Of a DNA stretch of 64,000 bases, positions 8,448-18,294 are shown in pieces (position 1 is the first letter of the stretch; the number at the start of each line of letters is the position of its first letter). The DNA comes from Arthrobacter antioxidans (GTDB lineage: Bacteria > Actinomycetota > Actinomycetes > Actinomycetales > Micrococcaceae). Under the pieces are notes generated by a model. The model did no database searches. It was given only the letters and a program-made list of their open reading frames with translations, and was not told the DNA's origin. The DNA lies in the NCBI RefSeq assembly GCF_023100725.1, contig NZ_CP095501.1:2728001-2792000 (forward strand), read 5' to 3'. Both the position numbers and the translations under genes were made by a program.

Positions 8448-8537
8448 CCATCGGTCCGTGGGCCGTGCACGGCAGCTGATGTCCACATAGCAGCGGCTCA
8501 CCCCGGCGGGCTGCTCACCGCCGCCTAGCGTCGGTCC

Positions 8538-9209
8538 ATGCACACCGTCCGCCGCCCCCGGGTCGCCCCTCTCCGGTACCGCCTGCACCGGATGGTGCAT
8601 CGCCGCCGGAGGCTTCTCGCCTGCCTGCTCCTGTGTGCCGCCGCCGGCGTCGCGGTCGAGGCGATCGTCGGAGACGACTACCCGACGACGGCGGTCGTCA
8701 GTGCCGCCCGCGACCTCGCCGTCGGGACCGTCCTGACGGACGCGGATGTCTCGATCGTCCGGGTCCCCGACCAGGCCGTCGTCGCCGGGACCCTCCGCCG
8801 CGCCGACGAGGTGGTGGGCCGGCAGCTGGCCACTCCCCTGCCGGAAGGCTTCCCGTTCCCGGCGACCGCCTTCGTCGGCGAGGGCCTGCTGACCGGGATG
8901 GCGCACGGCACCGTCGCGGTCCCGCTCCGTCCGGCCGATGCCGCCACGGTCCAGCTCCTCGCCCCCGGACAGCGCGTGGACGTGATCCTCAGTACCGGCA
9001 ACGGGTTCGACGTCCCGGGCGACTCGACGGTCCTCGCACGGTCGGTCGCCGTCCTGTGGACAGCACCGGAAGCAGGCGGCGGGTCCTGGCCGGGAGCAGG
9101 GGACGACGGCGGGCTCGTCGTCGTCGCGGCGGGCCCGGAGGACGCCGCGACGCTCGCCGGAGCCTCCAGCGCCGGGGACGTGCACCTCGTCCTCACGACA
9201 GGCTCATGA
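8538..9209 (+). CDS. SAF-domain protein, CpaB/RcpC-like
   Basis: A 223-residue protein with a basic N-terminus, one membrane helix (LLACLLLCAAAGVAVEAIV, about residues 27-46) and a SAF domain (about residues 50-115). The SAF domain has the typical AARDLAVGTVLTDADV and an arginine-containing VVGRQLATPLPEG segment. The rest (GTVAVPLRP... LLAPGQRVDVILS) resembles the CpaB/RcpC domain of Flp pilus assembly. No other pilus gene is nearby, so a pilus role is unsupported and a cell-envelope role is the safer reading. An alternative ATG lies at 8592. Confidence 0.78.
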   Translation: MHTVRRPRVAPLRYRLHRMVHRRRRLLACLLLCAAAGVAVEAIVGDDYPTTAVVSAARDLAVGTVLTDADVSIVRVPDQAVVAGTLRRADEVVGRQLATPLPEGFPFPATAFVGEGLLTGMAHGTVAVPLRPADAATVQLLAPGQRVDVILSTGNGFDVPGDSTVLARSVAVLWTAPEAGGGSWPGAGDDGGLVVVAAGPEDAATLAGASSAGDVHLVLTTGS

Positions 9210-9262
9210 GCACGGGCCGGCGCCCGCGCGGCGCAGTCCCCCGATGCCGTCGGACGCGGCGC

Positions 9263-9457
9263 TCACCCCCAGTGCGGGGGGCGCTGCTCCCTGAGCCACG
9301 CGTCGTGATCGTCCGGGGTGTCCCCCCACGACCGCGGGTCGTCCTCGCCCGCGGTCACCGGGATGGCGGGCGCGGGCGCAATCGCGGGCGCCGGGTCCTT
9401 CGGGACATCGCGGCCCGGCCCCGCATCGCGGGCCGGCGGCTGATCGTCGTGGCTCAT
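9263..9457 (-). CDS. Small conserved hypothetical protein with RPPHWG tail
   Basis: A 64-residue, Pro/Asp-rich acidic protein with no membrane segment. The C-terminus (DDPRSWGDTPDDHDAWL then REQRPPHWG) looks like a conserved interaction tail, while the N-terminal half is low complexity. It starts 22 bases after the stop of the large helicase gene in the same direction, so the two are probably one operon. I do not recognise a family; the function is unknown. Confidence 0.6.
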   Translation of the reverse strand: MSHDDQPPARDAGPGRDVPKDPAPAIAPAPAIPVTAGEDDPRSWGDTPDDHDAWLREQRPPHWG

Positions 9458-9478
9458 CCTGTCGCGGTCCTTCCGTGG

Positions 9479-12400
9479 CTACGGCTGGTCTGCAGGCTCG
9501 CGGGGCGGCAGGCCGATGAGCGCCGCCGCGCGCTCCGCGCAGCCGTCCGGGTCCGTGAAGACCTCGATGGTCCACAGCGGCATGTAGCGCCATCCCATGC
9601 GTTCGAGGATCTGTGGCCTGAGCCTGCTGCGCTCCCGCACCGACATGGACCTGTAGCGGCTGGTGCCGTCCGATTCGATGGCCAGGGGGGCCGGCCGTTC
9701 GTCCTGCGCAGCGGCGGCACTCCCGTCGGCGCGGAGATCGGCGGGCCGCACCGCCACGATGTCGAGGACGCCCGCGTAGTGGTCCCACACCTCGGCGCCG
9801 CGGTGCCGCAGCCGGTCCACGAGGTCAGCCACGAGCGGGTCCTCGTTGCTCCCGGACACGGGCCGGCTTCCGCCGGTGTCGCCGAGTTCGCGCTGGAGCA
9901 GCTCGAAGAAGTCCAGGGCACCGGCGGTGAGGCGATCCGGGTCGAGGTCGGCGGGCTGGAAGCACGTCAGCACGTGCTGCAGCCGGCGGGCGCGCGTCAT
10001 CGCCATCACGAAGTTGCGGCGCCCGTCGGGACCGGACAGCGGACCGAAGGAGTGCAGGGCACGCCCGTGGGGGGTCCGGCCGTAACCGAGCGAGAAGATG
10101 ATGTCGTCGCGGACGAGGCCTCCGGCGCGTTCGACGGGCACGACCCGGAAGGACTCCCGGCCCGGCGTGAAGAACCCGGCGGCCCAGGGGAATTCGGCCA
10201 TCTGCAGGCGGATCGCCTCCCCGACCCGGGCGGCATGCCGGGCGCTGGCGGTGACGACGGCGAGGGAGGACCGCGGGCGGTGCCGGATGTGCTCGAAGAC
10301 GAGTTCGACGACGCGCTTGACCTCGACGTCGACGCTCTCCACGCCGTCGTGCTCGGAGCTCGGCATCCCCGTACCGTTCGGCAGGTATTCGACCACGAGA
10401 CCGCGGCCCTCCCCCGTGACCTCGGAGGCCTGCGGCAGGCGGGTGAGCTTCCCGTCGTAGAACGACTCGCTCAGGTAGGTCCCCAGGCCGCGGTCCACTC
10501 CCCGGTACACCTCCGTCAGCCCGCGCACGGGCAGGACCGACCGCAGCGCGTCGAAGGCGCTGGGCAGGGGCTCGAGGGCCGAGGCGCGGTCGGCGGACTG
10601 CACCTCGAGGCTGAAGCGGGTGGGAGCGGCCAGGCGGTCGTCGCCGAAGATCACGGTCTGCCCGGAACGCGCCACGCACGGCACCGCGCTCTGCAGGGAC
10701 ATCGACTCGCCGTCGAGGAGGACGGCGGTGTCGAACCGGTAGTCCCCGGGCACGGCACCCCTGATGGTCAGCGGGCTCACGGCCCAGATGGGCAGCAGTG
10801 CCGCCACCAGGTCGCGGTGGAGCGCGGCGAAGACCTCCAGGGTGAGGGTGGCGTCCTTCAGCCCCTGACGCAGCGTCGCGGCGTCCTCAGGGTGGCTCTC
10901 GACCGCGGCCCGCCAGCGGTCCGCGAGGATCCAGCGGACGCGGGCGGATCCCGAGGCGATGTGCGCGTTGTCGGCGAGCCGGTACTCCGCTTCGAGCTTG
11001 CGGAGACTCGCCCCGTCCGACATCGCGAGGTAGTCGTCCCCGCTGATCATGGCCTCGAGGGCGGACTGCCACCAGGCGAGTTCCAGCTCGGCGCCCACGC
11101 GGTCGGCGGGCACCTCCCGGGCGGCGAGGTCGGTGAGCAGCTCGGCGAGGCCCTGCTCACGCATCTCGTCGAGGAGCAGTGTGCGCTCGGGCAGCGTCTC
11201 CAGGGTGTCCTTGTCCGCGGCGAGGTCGCGCAGCAGCGCCTCGAGGCCGTCCAGGGCCAGTCCGGCGAGGTCCGGGTGCTCCGCCGTGGGACGGAGGATC
11301 GCCGTGAGCTCCGCGAGGCGTCCCTCGACGGCGCGGTAGGACGCATGGATCTCGGCCAGCCCGGTGGGCACGGAGGGGTGGCGCTCGGTGAGGGCGTACC
11401 GCGTCCACAGGGTGCGCTGCTGCTGCACCTCGAGCAGCGAGCTGTGGAGGTCGGAGATGTGGACGCCGGGCCGGATGTACTCCTTGGCCACGCGCCGCAG
11501 CCGGGAGCGTGTCATCGAGCTCATCTCGATGCCGCGTTCCTTGCGCCACGCCGACGGCGCCGTGGCCGAGATCAGGTCCGTCACGGGGCGGTCGAAGATG
11601 TCGGGCGTGAACTTGTCGAGGCTGCCCCGCACGGCGACGAGCAGTTCGAGCTGCTCGCCCCACTCCCTGAAGCTGTCGCCGAGGGTGATGTGCGAGTGCT
11701 CCGCGACGCGCTGCACCTCGCCGCGCAGCTCGGGGATCCCGGTGGCGAGCTCCTCCGCGAGGCCGTGCGCGTGCTCGGTCTCCTTGCGGTTGAGCAGCTG
11801 CGCGCCGTACCAGGGGCTCTCGGTCGAGGCCTTGCTGAAGCTGCCCAGTTCGGCGGCACGCTGGAGCCGCTCCGTCAGCTCCCGGCGGTCGGCGATGGAG
11901 TCGAGGACGCTGCGCTTGAGGCGCACCGTGGTGGACGGCGCCGGATCGAGCGCCGTGAGACCGGCCAGGGACTGCATCGCCTGGTAGGGCGAGCACCTCC
12001 ACCGGCTGCGCACGTCGTGCAGGCTGCGCACGTGCTCGACCAGTTGGTGCCGGTGCTCGGTCAGCGTGGAGTGCAGGGCGTCGAGCGACGGTTCGGCCGC
12101 TTTCTCGTTCCGTACCAGGGCGCGGATGACGGCCTCCCGCAACTGGGCGGGACCGGTCTGGCTGCCGAGCTGGAGCACGAGGGAGCCGAGGTTCAGGCCG
12201 TCGAGGTCCTGCACGAATTCGTTGAGCGTGCCCCGGCGCTCGGCGGCGACGATCACGCGGCGACCCGCGGCCGCGGACCTGGCCGCGAGGTTGAGCGCCG
12301 TCTGGGTCTGGCCCGTCCCCGGCGGAGCGGCCACGACGACGCTCACCCCGGCGGATGCGAGATCGAGGACCTCCTGCTGGGCGCCGTCCGCGTCGAGGAT

Positions 12401-13342
12401 CAGGAGCTCGTCCTGGGGGTCGCGCTCATCGGGTGCCGGGAACGGGAGTCCGTCGGCTGCCGTCGTGAGCGATGCGGCCGCCTCCTCGTCGCCCCGCGCC
12501 GACGCCAGGAGCGCAGCAAGGACGGGATGCTCGGGGCGCAGGGCGGGATCGCCCTTCACCCCGGCCAGGTCCGCGAAGGTCGACACGAGGATGCGGTGCT
12601 CGATCGACATGCCGCGCACGCCGTCACTGAGCACGCGCATACGCTCGAGGACGGGATGCGGGTCCAGGCGGGCCGTCCCGTAGGCCAGGCGCGCGATGCC
12701 CGCCGGGTCCATCTGGAGGCCCTGCTGGTACCGCAGGTGGCGGACCAGTGCCGGGTTCATGCGGGCCTGCTCGGTGATCTGGAGCTCGTAGTCGTCCTGC
12801 GACGCATGGACGGTCAGGGACACGGCGGTCAGGAGCACGGGGGCGTTGAGGGTCTGCGACCGCCCGGAATCGTCCACGGAGCGCCAGGACGCCGTGCCGG
12901 CGGCCAGGTACCCGACGTCGATCCCGCGTTCCGTCCCGAGTTCGAAGATCTTCGCGCGGAGCGCGCGGGCGGCCGCCTTGGCCGCGCTGTACTGCACCGG
13001 GTCCCGGAGGAGGGTCGACAGCCTCGTCCGCCGTCCTGCGAGAAGCTGCGCGAGGCCCGAGGGATGCGCGTGGGTCAGGTCGATGCTGGTGCCGGCGGAG
13101 GGCCGGAAGTGGAGCAGGGTGTCCCCGCTGGCCTGCGACCCGAGCCCGTCGAGCCAGGGCTCGAGGAAGTCCCCGGCGGCCGGGGCCTGGGGCGCCGACG
13201 CCGGCTGCTGCTGCGACGCCGCGACCGGCCCGTCGTCCTGCGGCTGATCCGCGGGCTCTCCTGCCGCGTCACGCTGGTCCTGCTCCGGCACCGCCGCCTT
13301 CTTCCCTGCATTGTCACGTGCTGATCTCGACCAGATGGGCAT
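9479..13342 (-). CDS. Large superfamily-1-helicase-like protein with degenerate ATPase motifs and C-terminal endonuclease-like domain
   Basis: A 1287-residue protein with the layout of the DUF4011/UvrD-like helicases of actinobacteria. An unrecognised N-terminal third is followed by a P-loop region VVVAAPPGTGQTQTALN (about 335-350). A motif II/III-like segment follows (AVLLDGESMSLQ at about 874, VIFGDDRLAAPTRF), then motif VI-like NFVMAMTRARRLQHVLT. The end is a Vsr/DUF559-like fold (ESDGTSRYRSMSVRERSRL, RMGWRYMPLWTIEVF). The P-loop lysine is Gln345 and the Walker B pair is Asp877-Gly878 rather than Asp-Glu, so ATP hydrolysis is doubtful. The ATG at 13342 is chosen over one at 13387. A small conserved gene follows it. 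Confidence 0.85.
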   Translation of the reverse strand: MPIWSRSARDNAGKKAAVPEQDQRDAAGEPADQPQDDGPVAASQQQPASAPQAPAAGDFLEPWLDGLGSQASGDTLLHFRPSAGTSIDLTHAHPSGLAQLLAGRRTRLSTLLRDPVQYSAAKAAARALRAKIFELGTERGIDVGYLAAGTASWRSVDDSGRSQTLNAPVLLTAVSLTVHASQDDYELQITEQARMNPALVRHLRYQQGLQMDPAGIARLAYGTARLDPHPVLERMRVLSDGVRGMSIEHRILVSTFADLAGVKGDPALRPEHPVLAALLASARGDEEAAASLTTAADGLPFPAPDERDPQDELLILDADGAQQEVLDLASAGVSVVVAAPPGTGQTQTALNLAARSAAAGRRVIVAAERRGTLNEFVQDLDGLNLGSLVLQLGSQTGPAQLREAVIRALVRNEKAAEPSLDALHSTLTEHRHQLVEHVRSLHDVRSRWRCSPYQAMQSLAGLTALDPAPSTTVRLKRSVLDSIADRRELTERLQRAAELGSFSKASTESPWYGAQLLNRKETEHAHGLAEELATGIPELRGEVQRVAEHSHITLGDSFREWGEQLELLVAVRGSLDKFTPDIFDRPVTDLISATAPSAWRKERGIEMSSMTRSRLRRVAKEYIRPGVHISDLHSSLLEVQQQRTLWTRYALTERHPSVPTGLAEIHASYRAVEGRLAELTAILRPTAEHPDLAGLALDGLEALLRDLAADKDTLETLPERTLLLDEMREQGLAELLTDLAAREVPADRVGAELELAWWQSALEAMISGDDYLAMSDGASLRKLEAEYRLADNAHIASGSARVRWILADRWRAAVESHPEDAATLRQGLKDATLTLEVFAALHRDLVAALLPIWAVSPLTIRGAVPGDYRFDTAVLLDGESMSLQSAVPCVARSGQTVIFGDDRLAAPTRFSLEVQSADRASALEPLPSAFDALRSVLPVRGLTEVYRGVDRGLGTYLSESFYDGKLTRLPQASEVTGEGRGLVVEYLPNGTGMPSSEHDGVESVDVEVKRVVELVFEHIRHRPRSSLAVVTASARHAARVGEAIRLQMAEFPWAAGFFTPGRESFRVVPVERAGGLVRDDIIFSLGYGRTPHGRALHSFGPLSGPDGRRNFVMAMTRARRLQHVLTCFQPADLDPDRLTAGALDFFELLQRELGDTGGSRPVSGSNEDPLVADLVDRLRHRGAEVWDHYAGVLDIVAVRPADLRADGSAAAAQDERPAPLAIESDGTSRYRSMSVRERSRLRPQILERMGWRYMPLWTIEVFTDPDGCAERAAALIGLPPREPADQP

Positions 13343-13435
13343 GTCTTCCAAGCTATCCGAAAAGCGTCCGGACCCCGCGGATAGCAACGCGGCCCGGGCG
13401 GACCGGAGTGGGCCGATGCCCGCCCCGGAGCGCGA

Positions 13436-15022
13436 CTACTCCCATTCGATGGTTCCCGGCGGCTTGCTCGTCACGTCGAGCACCACGCGGTTGACGCCGT
13501 CCACCTCGTTGGTGATCCGGTTCGAGATCCGCGCGAGCAGGTCGTACGGCAGGCGGGACCAGTCCGCGGTCATGGCGTCCTCGCTCGACACCGGGCGCAG
13601 GACGATGGGGTGACCGTAGGTGCGGCCGTCCCCCTGCACCCCGACGCTGCGGACGTCCGCGAGCAGGACCACGGGCATCTGCCACACCTCGTTGTCGAGT
13701 CCGGCCGCCGTGAGTTCGGCGCGGGCGATCGCATCCGCCGTGCGCAGCAGTTCGAGCCGTTCCTCCGTGACCTCCCCGACGATCCGGATGCCCAGCCCCG
13801 GACCGGGGAAGGGCTGCCGTCCCACGATCTCCGCCGGCAGGCCGAGCTGGGCGCCGACGGCGCGCACCTCGTCCTTGAAGAGGGCCCGGAGGGGTTCGAC
13901 GAGTTCGAACTGCAGGTCCTCGGGCAGGCCGCCCACGTTGTGGTGGCTCTTGATGTTCGAGGCGCCCTCGCCGCCGCCGGATTCGACGACGTCGGGGTAG
14001 AGGGTGCCCTGTACGAGGAAACGGATGGACTCGCCGTCCGCCTCCGCCTCGCGCATGATGGCGCGTTCCGCCTCCTCGAAGGCGCGGATGAATTCGCGGC
14101 CGATGATCTTGCGCTTGGTCTCGGGGTCCGAGACGCCGGCCAGCGCGTCGAGGAAGCGGCGCTGCTCGTTGGCGACGTACAGCCTGACGCCGGTCGCCGC
14201 GACGAAGTCGCGCTCCACCTGCTCGGCCTCGCCCTCGCGCAGCAGTCCGTGGTCCACGAACACGCAGGTGAGCTGGTCGCCGACGGCGCGCTGCACGAGT
14301 GCGGCGGCCACGGCGGAGTCCACCCCGCCGGAGAGCCCGCAGATCACGCGGGCGTCCCCGATCTGCTCGCGGATGCGCTGCACCTGCTCCTCGAGGATGT
14401 CGCCGGTGGTCCAGTTCGGGGCCAGGCGGGCGCCCCGGAAGAGGAAGTTCTCGATGACGGCCTGGCCGTGCTGGGAGTGCTTGACCTCGGGGTGCCACTG
14501 CACGCCGAAGAGGCCCTTCTCCTCGTTCGCGAAGGCCGCGACGGGCGCGCCGGCGGTGCTGGCGAGGACGTCGAAGCCCTCGGGAGCGGACTGCACGCTG
14601 TCGCCGTGGCTCATCCACGCGTTCTGGTGCTCCGGGGTCCCGCTGAGGATCGAGCGGGCCGCGCCGTCGGAGCGCACGTCCGTGGAGCCGTATTCCCGCA
14701 GGCCGGTCTTCGCGACCGTGCCGCCGAGGACGTCGGCCATCGCCTGGAAGCCGTAGCAGATGCCGAGGACCGGCACGCCTGCCTCGAAGAGGTCGGCCTC
14801 GACGCGGGGCGCGCCCTCGGCGTAGACGCTCGACGGCCCGCCGGAGAGGATGATCGCCGCGGGGTTCTTCGCGAGGATCTCCTGCGTGCTCAGGGTGTGC
14901 GGCACGATCTCGGAGTAGACGTCGGCCTCGCGGACGCGGCGCGCGATCAGCTGGGCGTACTGTGCGCCGTAGTCCACGACGAGGACAGGTCGGTGTTCGG
15001 AGCCGTTCTCGGGGGTAGTCAC
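13436..15022 (-). CDS. guaA: GMP synthase (glutamine-hydrolysing)
   Basis: A 528-residue protein converting XMP to GMP. The N-terminal class I glutamine amidotransferase shows [20 protein letters not shown] and the nucleophile loop [10 protein letters not shown], with His/Glu in [10 protein letters not shown]. The ATP-pyrophosphatase domain has the PP-loop [12 protein letters not shown]. The C-terminal dimerisation domain ends PPGTIEWE, as in the family. It starts with GTG at 15022. A TATTGT box lies about ten bases upstream and no ribosome-binding site is visible, so the mRNA may be leaderless. Other purine genes (guaB, guaB3) lie 6-10 kb away. Confidence 0.97.
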   Translation of the reverse strand: MTTPENGSEHRPVLVVDYGAQYAQLIARRVREADVYSEIVPHTLSTQEILAKNPAAIILSGGPSSVYAEGAPRVEADLFEAGVPVLGICYGFQAMADVLGGTVAKTGLREYGSTDVRSDGAARSILSGTPEHQNAWMSHGDSVQSAPEGFDVLASTAGAPVAAFANEEKGLFGVQWHPEVKHSQHGQAVIENFLFRGARLAPNWTTGDILEEQVQRIREQIGDARVICGLSGGVDSAVAAALVQRAVGDQLTCVFVDHGLLREGEAEQVERDFVAATGVRLYVANEQRRFLDALAGVSDPETKRKIIGREFIRAFEEAERAIMREAEADGESIRFLVQGTLYPDVVESGGGEGASNIKSHHNVGGLPEDLQFELVEPLRALFKDEVRAVGAQLGLPAEIVGRQPFPGPGLGIRIVGEVTEERLELLRTADAIARAELTAAGLDNEVWQMPVVLLADVRSVGVQGDGRTYGHPIVLRPVSSEDAMTADWSRLPYDLLARISNRITNEVDGVNRVVLDVTSKPPGTIEWE

Positions 15023-15082
15023 CCGTCAACAATAGTCTGCGCGCGCGGACCGGGCTGCATCAGCGGGCCTCTGTGAAGCCGC

Positions 15083-15571
15083 TCAGTAGCGGGGCGCGGC
15101 CTCGGGGTGCGCTGCCAGGTCCTCCTCCACCTGCCGGTGGATCCGCTTCTCGACGACGAAGGACAGCAGCGGCACCACGCCGCCGAGGGCGATGAGGATG
15201 AAGCGGCCGAAGGGCCAGCGCATGATCTGCCAGAGACGGAAGTCGGCGATGAGGTAGACCACGTACAGCCAGCCGTGGACGATCAGCACGGTGGTCGAGA
15301 GGTTCAGCCCCCCGGCCGTCGCCGCGACGGCTTCGGGCAGGAACTGCAGGGGCGCGCCGCCCCCGGCGACGATCTCCGTCCCGTACCCGTACTTGGCGAC
15401 CATCTCCACGACCACGAGCAGGAGCATCACACCGGTCGCGTACGCGAGGACCTTGTAGAACCTGAGGGCGGCGCGGATCTGCGCATGCGTACCGCCGAAC
15501 CGCCGCTTCGGCGTGCCCTTCGCGGGCGTGCGGCCCGATCCGGTGGTCGGGTCGAGAGCTGGCTCAGTCAC
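15083..15571 (-). CDS. DUF3817 integral membrane protein
   Basis: A 162-residue membrane protein with a basic N-terminal tail and three membrane helices: VLAYATGVMLLLVVVEMV, a segment in LIVHGWLYVVYLIADF and FILIALGGVVPLLSFVV. It ends in the charged EKRIHRQVEEDL. The HGWLYVVYL and PLLSFVVEKR segments match DUF3817 proteins, often found beside SURF1 in actinobacteria. Its start overlaps the SURF1 stop by 8 bases, so translation is probably coupled. A role in respiratory-complex biogenesis is suggested only by this context. Confidence 0.85.
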   Translation of the reverse strand: MTEPALDPTTGSGRTPAKGTPKRRFGGTHAQIRAALRFYKVLAYATGVMLLLVVVEMVAKYGYGTEIVAGGGAPLQFLPEAVAATAGGLNLSTTVLIVHGWLYVVYLIADFRLWQIMRWPFGRFILIALGGVVPLLSFVVEKRIHRQVEEDLAAHPEAAPRY

Positions 15572-16442
15572 GGTGCATTCCGCCTTCGGTGTCGGGTCTC
15601 ATCTCGGAGCGTGCTGCGGGCATCGCGTCGGATCGGGTGCCGGGGACGGGCTCTGCCCCTGCCTCCTCGGCGTCCTCGGCGTCCTCGAGCGCGCGGCGGT
15701 GGTCGTCGGCGACGAGGCGCCACCACAGGAAGAACGCGAAGCCCGCGAAGACGAACCACTCGATCGCGTAGAAGATGTTGAGCCAGTTGATGGGCGTCTC
15801 CTGCGGCTGCGGACCGACGACCACCGGCTCCATGCCGGCGGCGAAGGGCACGTCCGCTCCCCCGGCGGTCACCGTCGTCGCCACCACGAACGCCGCGTAG
15901 GCGCGGGCGTCCCAGCGGTTGGTCAGCTCGGCGGTGGACAGCGAGGGCACCTCGCCCTCGACGGGCCGCTGCACCAGGGGCGCCTCCGGCGGCAGCAGGC
16001 GTCCGACGACGGCGGCCGGTCCCTCCTGCTCGGGCAGGGAGGAGGCGTCCTCGGCCGCGGGCACCCAGCCGAGCACGATCGGGATGACGGCATCCTGCCC
16101 GGCATCCCCGGCCGGCGTCGCCGCGCCGTCGACGGCGAACGCCTGGATCACCCAGAGGCCCTCCTCGCCGTCGCGCACGCGGTCCTGGACCAGGGTGCGG
16201 GTGTCCGGCAGGAACGTGCCGTCGAGCGAGACCATCTGGTCGGCGCCCGAGGCGTACAGGGGCGTGAGGGGCTGGAGCACGTCGGTCAGGGGCCGGACGT
16301 CCTCGGTGGTGCTCGGTGCAGGCGGCGGGGCCTGTCGCGAGGAGTTGAACTGCCACTGGCTGAGGAGCACGAAGACCGAGGCGATCGCCATCGCGAGGAC
16401 CAGCAGGAGGATCCATCGGGGCTTGAGCGCGGTCTTCAACAC
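15564..16442 (-). CDS. SURF1-family cytochrome oxidase biogenesis protein
   Basis: A 292-residue protein with the SURF1 layout. An N-terminal helix (WILLLVLAMAIASVFVLLSQW) is followed by the conserved WQFNSSRQ, a large extracytoplasmic domain, and a second helix near residue 225 (INWLNIFYAIEWFVFAGFAFF). SURF1 proteins assist heme insertion or assembly of cytochrome c oxidase. The first helix keeps the QWQ/R segment typical of the family. It is the promoter-proximal gene of the pair with DUF3817 and is divergent from the ABC exporter genes. Confidence 0.88.
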   Translation of the reverse strand: MLKTALKPRWILLLVLAMAIASVFVLLSQWQFNSSRQAPPPAPSTTEDVRPLTDVLQPLTPLYASGADQMVSLDGTFLPDTRTLVQDRVRDGEEGLWVIQAFAVDGAATPAGDAGQDAVIPIVLGWVPAAEDASSLPEQEGPAAVVGRLLPPEAPLVQRPVEGEVPSLSTAELTNRWDARAYAAFVVATTVTAGGADVPFAAGMEPVVVGPQPQETPINWLNIFYAIEWFVFAGFAFFLWWRLVADDHRRALEDAEDAEEAGAEPVPGTRSDAMPAARSEMRPDTEGGMHRD

Positions 16443-16572
16443 ACCTCAACGGTACTTCGTGCCTCTGTAGAACAACGAATGATGCCCGGATCGAACGCTC
16501 CGGGACCGGGCCGGGAAAACTGATTGGGAAATCTCTATCACTCGACCCGGATCCGGTCTACGCTTGGTCCTC

Positions 16573-18294
16573 GTGCGCTCCTTTCCCTACCCCCTCACCG
16601 GCCCCCCGGACCTGCGCTCGCCCGCGCGCTACCTGCTGTGGCTCGCGGGCCACCAGAAGGCCACGCTGGCCGCCGGGATCCTGCTCGGCACGGTCTGGAT
16701 GACGTCGCAGGCCGTGATGCCGTTCGTGCTCGGACGGGCCATCGACGACGGCGTCATCGGCAGGGACTACGCGGCGCTCGTCGCGTGGGCCGGCGCCCTG
16801 CTCGGCCTCATGGTGGTCCAGGCGGTCTCCGACACCGCCACGCACCGCGCCGGGGTCAGCAACTGGATGCAGGCCGCGTTCCGTTCCGTCCGCCTGGTGG
16901 GCCACACGATCAGCAGGACCGGCGACGCCCTGCCCACGGCCCTGTCCACCGGGGAGGTCGTCTCGACGGCGGCCTCGGACGCCTTCCGCCTCGGCGAGGT
17001 CTACGAGGTCCTGATGCGCCTCGCCGGCGCCGCCGCGGCCTGGCTCGTGGTGACGGCCCTCATCTGGCAGACCTCGCCCGTGCTGGGCGTCGTGGTGCTC
17101 GCGGGCGTCCCCGTGTGCTGCGGACTGCTCCTGTTCGTGGTGCGCCCCCTGCAGGCGCGGCAGCGCGAACAGCGCGAGGCGTCCGGCAGGATGACGGCGG
17201 TCGGCGCGGACACCGTGGCCGGGCTGCGCGTACTGCGCGGCATCGGCGGCGAGCACATCTTCGTGGACCGGTACCGGGCCCGGTCCGCGGAGACCCGCGA
17301 CTCGGGCATCCGCGTGGCGCACTCCCTCGCGGACCTCGAGGCGTCGCAGGTCTTCATCGCGGGCACCTTCAGCGTGGTGTTCACGTGGGTCGGGGCATCC
17401 CTGGTCCTCTCGGGCGACATCACGCCCGGCGAGCTGGTGGCGCTGTACGGCTTCTCGATCTTCCTCATGACCCCCATCCGGGCGGCCGCCGATTCCGTGG
17501 CGCGTTTCATCCGCGCGCACGTGGGCGCCCGGAAGATCCTCGCCGTGCTCGCGGTCCGGTCGAACGTCGCCGAGAGCACGACGCCGGTCCCCGCCCCGCC
17601 GTCGGGCTCCGTGCTCGTCGACGAGCGCTCGGGCATCGTCGTCGAGCCCGGCCTGCTGACGGCGGTCGTCGCGAAGGACCCCGCCGACGCGACGGACGCC
17701 GTCACGCGCCTCGGCCGCTTCGAGGACGCCGTCCTCCAGGAGGCGGGTGTCCGGTGGGGTACCGCCGACCTGCGGCATGTGCCGCTCGCTGCCGTCCGCG
17801 AGCGCATCGTGGTCAGCGAGGCGAGCCCGCAGCTCTTCAGCGGGCCGCTGCGCCGGCAGCTCGACCCGCACGGCAGGCACGACGACGCCGCGATCCTCGC
17901 GGCCCTCGAGGACGCCGGCGCCCTCGACATCCTGGACGGCCTCGAGGACGGCCTCGACCACGCGGTGACCGAGCGGGGCCGGAGCTTCTCGGGTGGGCAG
18001 CGCCAGCGCCTGGTCCTGGCCCGCGCGTACCTGACCGACGCCGAGACCCTCGTCCTGGTGGAACCGACGAGCGCCGTCGACGCCCACACCGAGCAGCGCA
18101 TCGCGTCCCGGCTGGCCGGGGCCCGGCGCCGGGACGGCCGGACGACCGTCCTGGTCACCGCCAGCCCGCTCCTGCTGCGGGCCATGGACCGCGTGATCTT
18201 CCTCGAGGACGGCCGCGTCGCCGCGCAGGCCGGCCACGCGGAGCTCATGACCAGCACCCCCGCCTATCGAGATGTGGTGATCCGCAGTGAGTAG
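16573..18294 (+). CDS. ABC exporter half, membrane domain plus degenerate ATPase
   Basis: A 573-residue ABC half-exporter: six membrane helices (residues 1-310) followed by a nucleotide-binding domain. The domain has a good signature (SFSGGQRQRLVLARAYL) but no recognisable P-loop (VVAKDPADATDAV where GxxGxGKS is expected). Its Walker B reads TLVLVEPTSAVD, with Val for the usual Asp. Start GTG 16573 is preferred to TTG 16564; no clear ribosome-binding site is visible. Its stop overlaps the start of the partner gene, so the two proteins form a heterodimer with one working ATP site. The substrate is unknown; lipids or drugs are usual for this class. Confidence 0.88.
   Translation: MRSFPYPLTGPPDLRSPARYLLWLAGHQKATLAAGILLGTVWMTSQAVMPFVLGRAIDDGVIGRDYAALVAWAGALLGLMVVQAVSDTATHRAGVSNWMQAAFRSVRLVGHTISRTGDALPTALSTGEVVSTAASDAFRLGEVYEVLMRLAGAAAAWLVVTALIWQTSPVLGVVVLAGVPVCCGLLLFVVRPLQARQREQREASGRMTAVGADTVAGLRVLRGIGGEHIFVDRYRARSAETRDSGIRVAHSLADLEASQVFIAGTFSVVFTWVGASLVLSGDITPGELVALYGFSIFLMTPIRAAADSVARFIRAHVGARKILAVLAVRSNVAESTTPVPAPPSGSVLVDERSGIVVEPGLLTAVVAKDPADATDAVTRLGRFEDAVLQEAGVRWGTADLRHVPLAAVRERIVVSEASPQLFSGPLRRQLDPHGRHDDAAILAALEDAGALDILDGLEDGLDHAVTERGRSFSGGQRQRLVLARAYLTDAETLVLVEPTSAVDAHTEQRIASRLAGARRRDGRTTVLVTASPLLLRAMDRVIFLEDGRVAAQAGHAELMTSTPAYRDVVIRSE

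Noticed and set aside
8633..13324. A 1563-codon open frame on the plus strand
   Set aside because: It is the antisense shadow of the helicase gene, produced by high GC; its translation is Arg/Gly-rich without domains.
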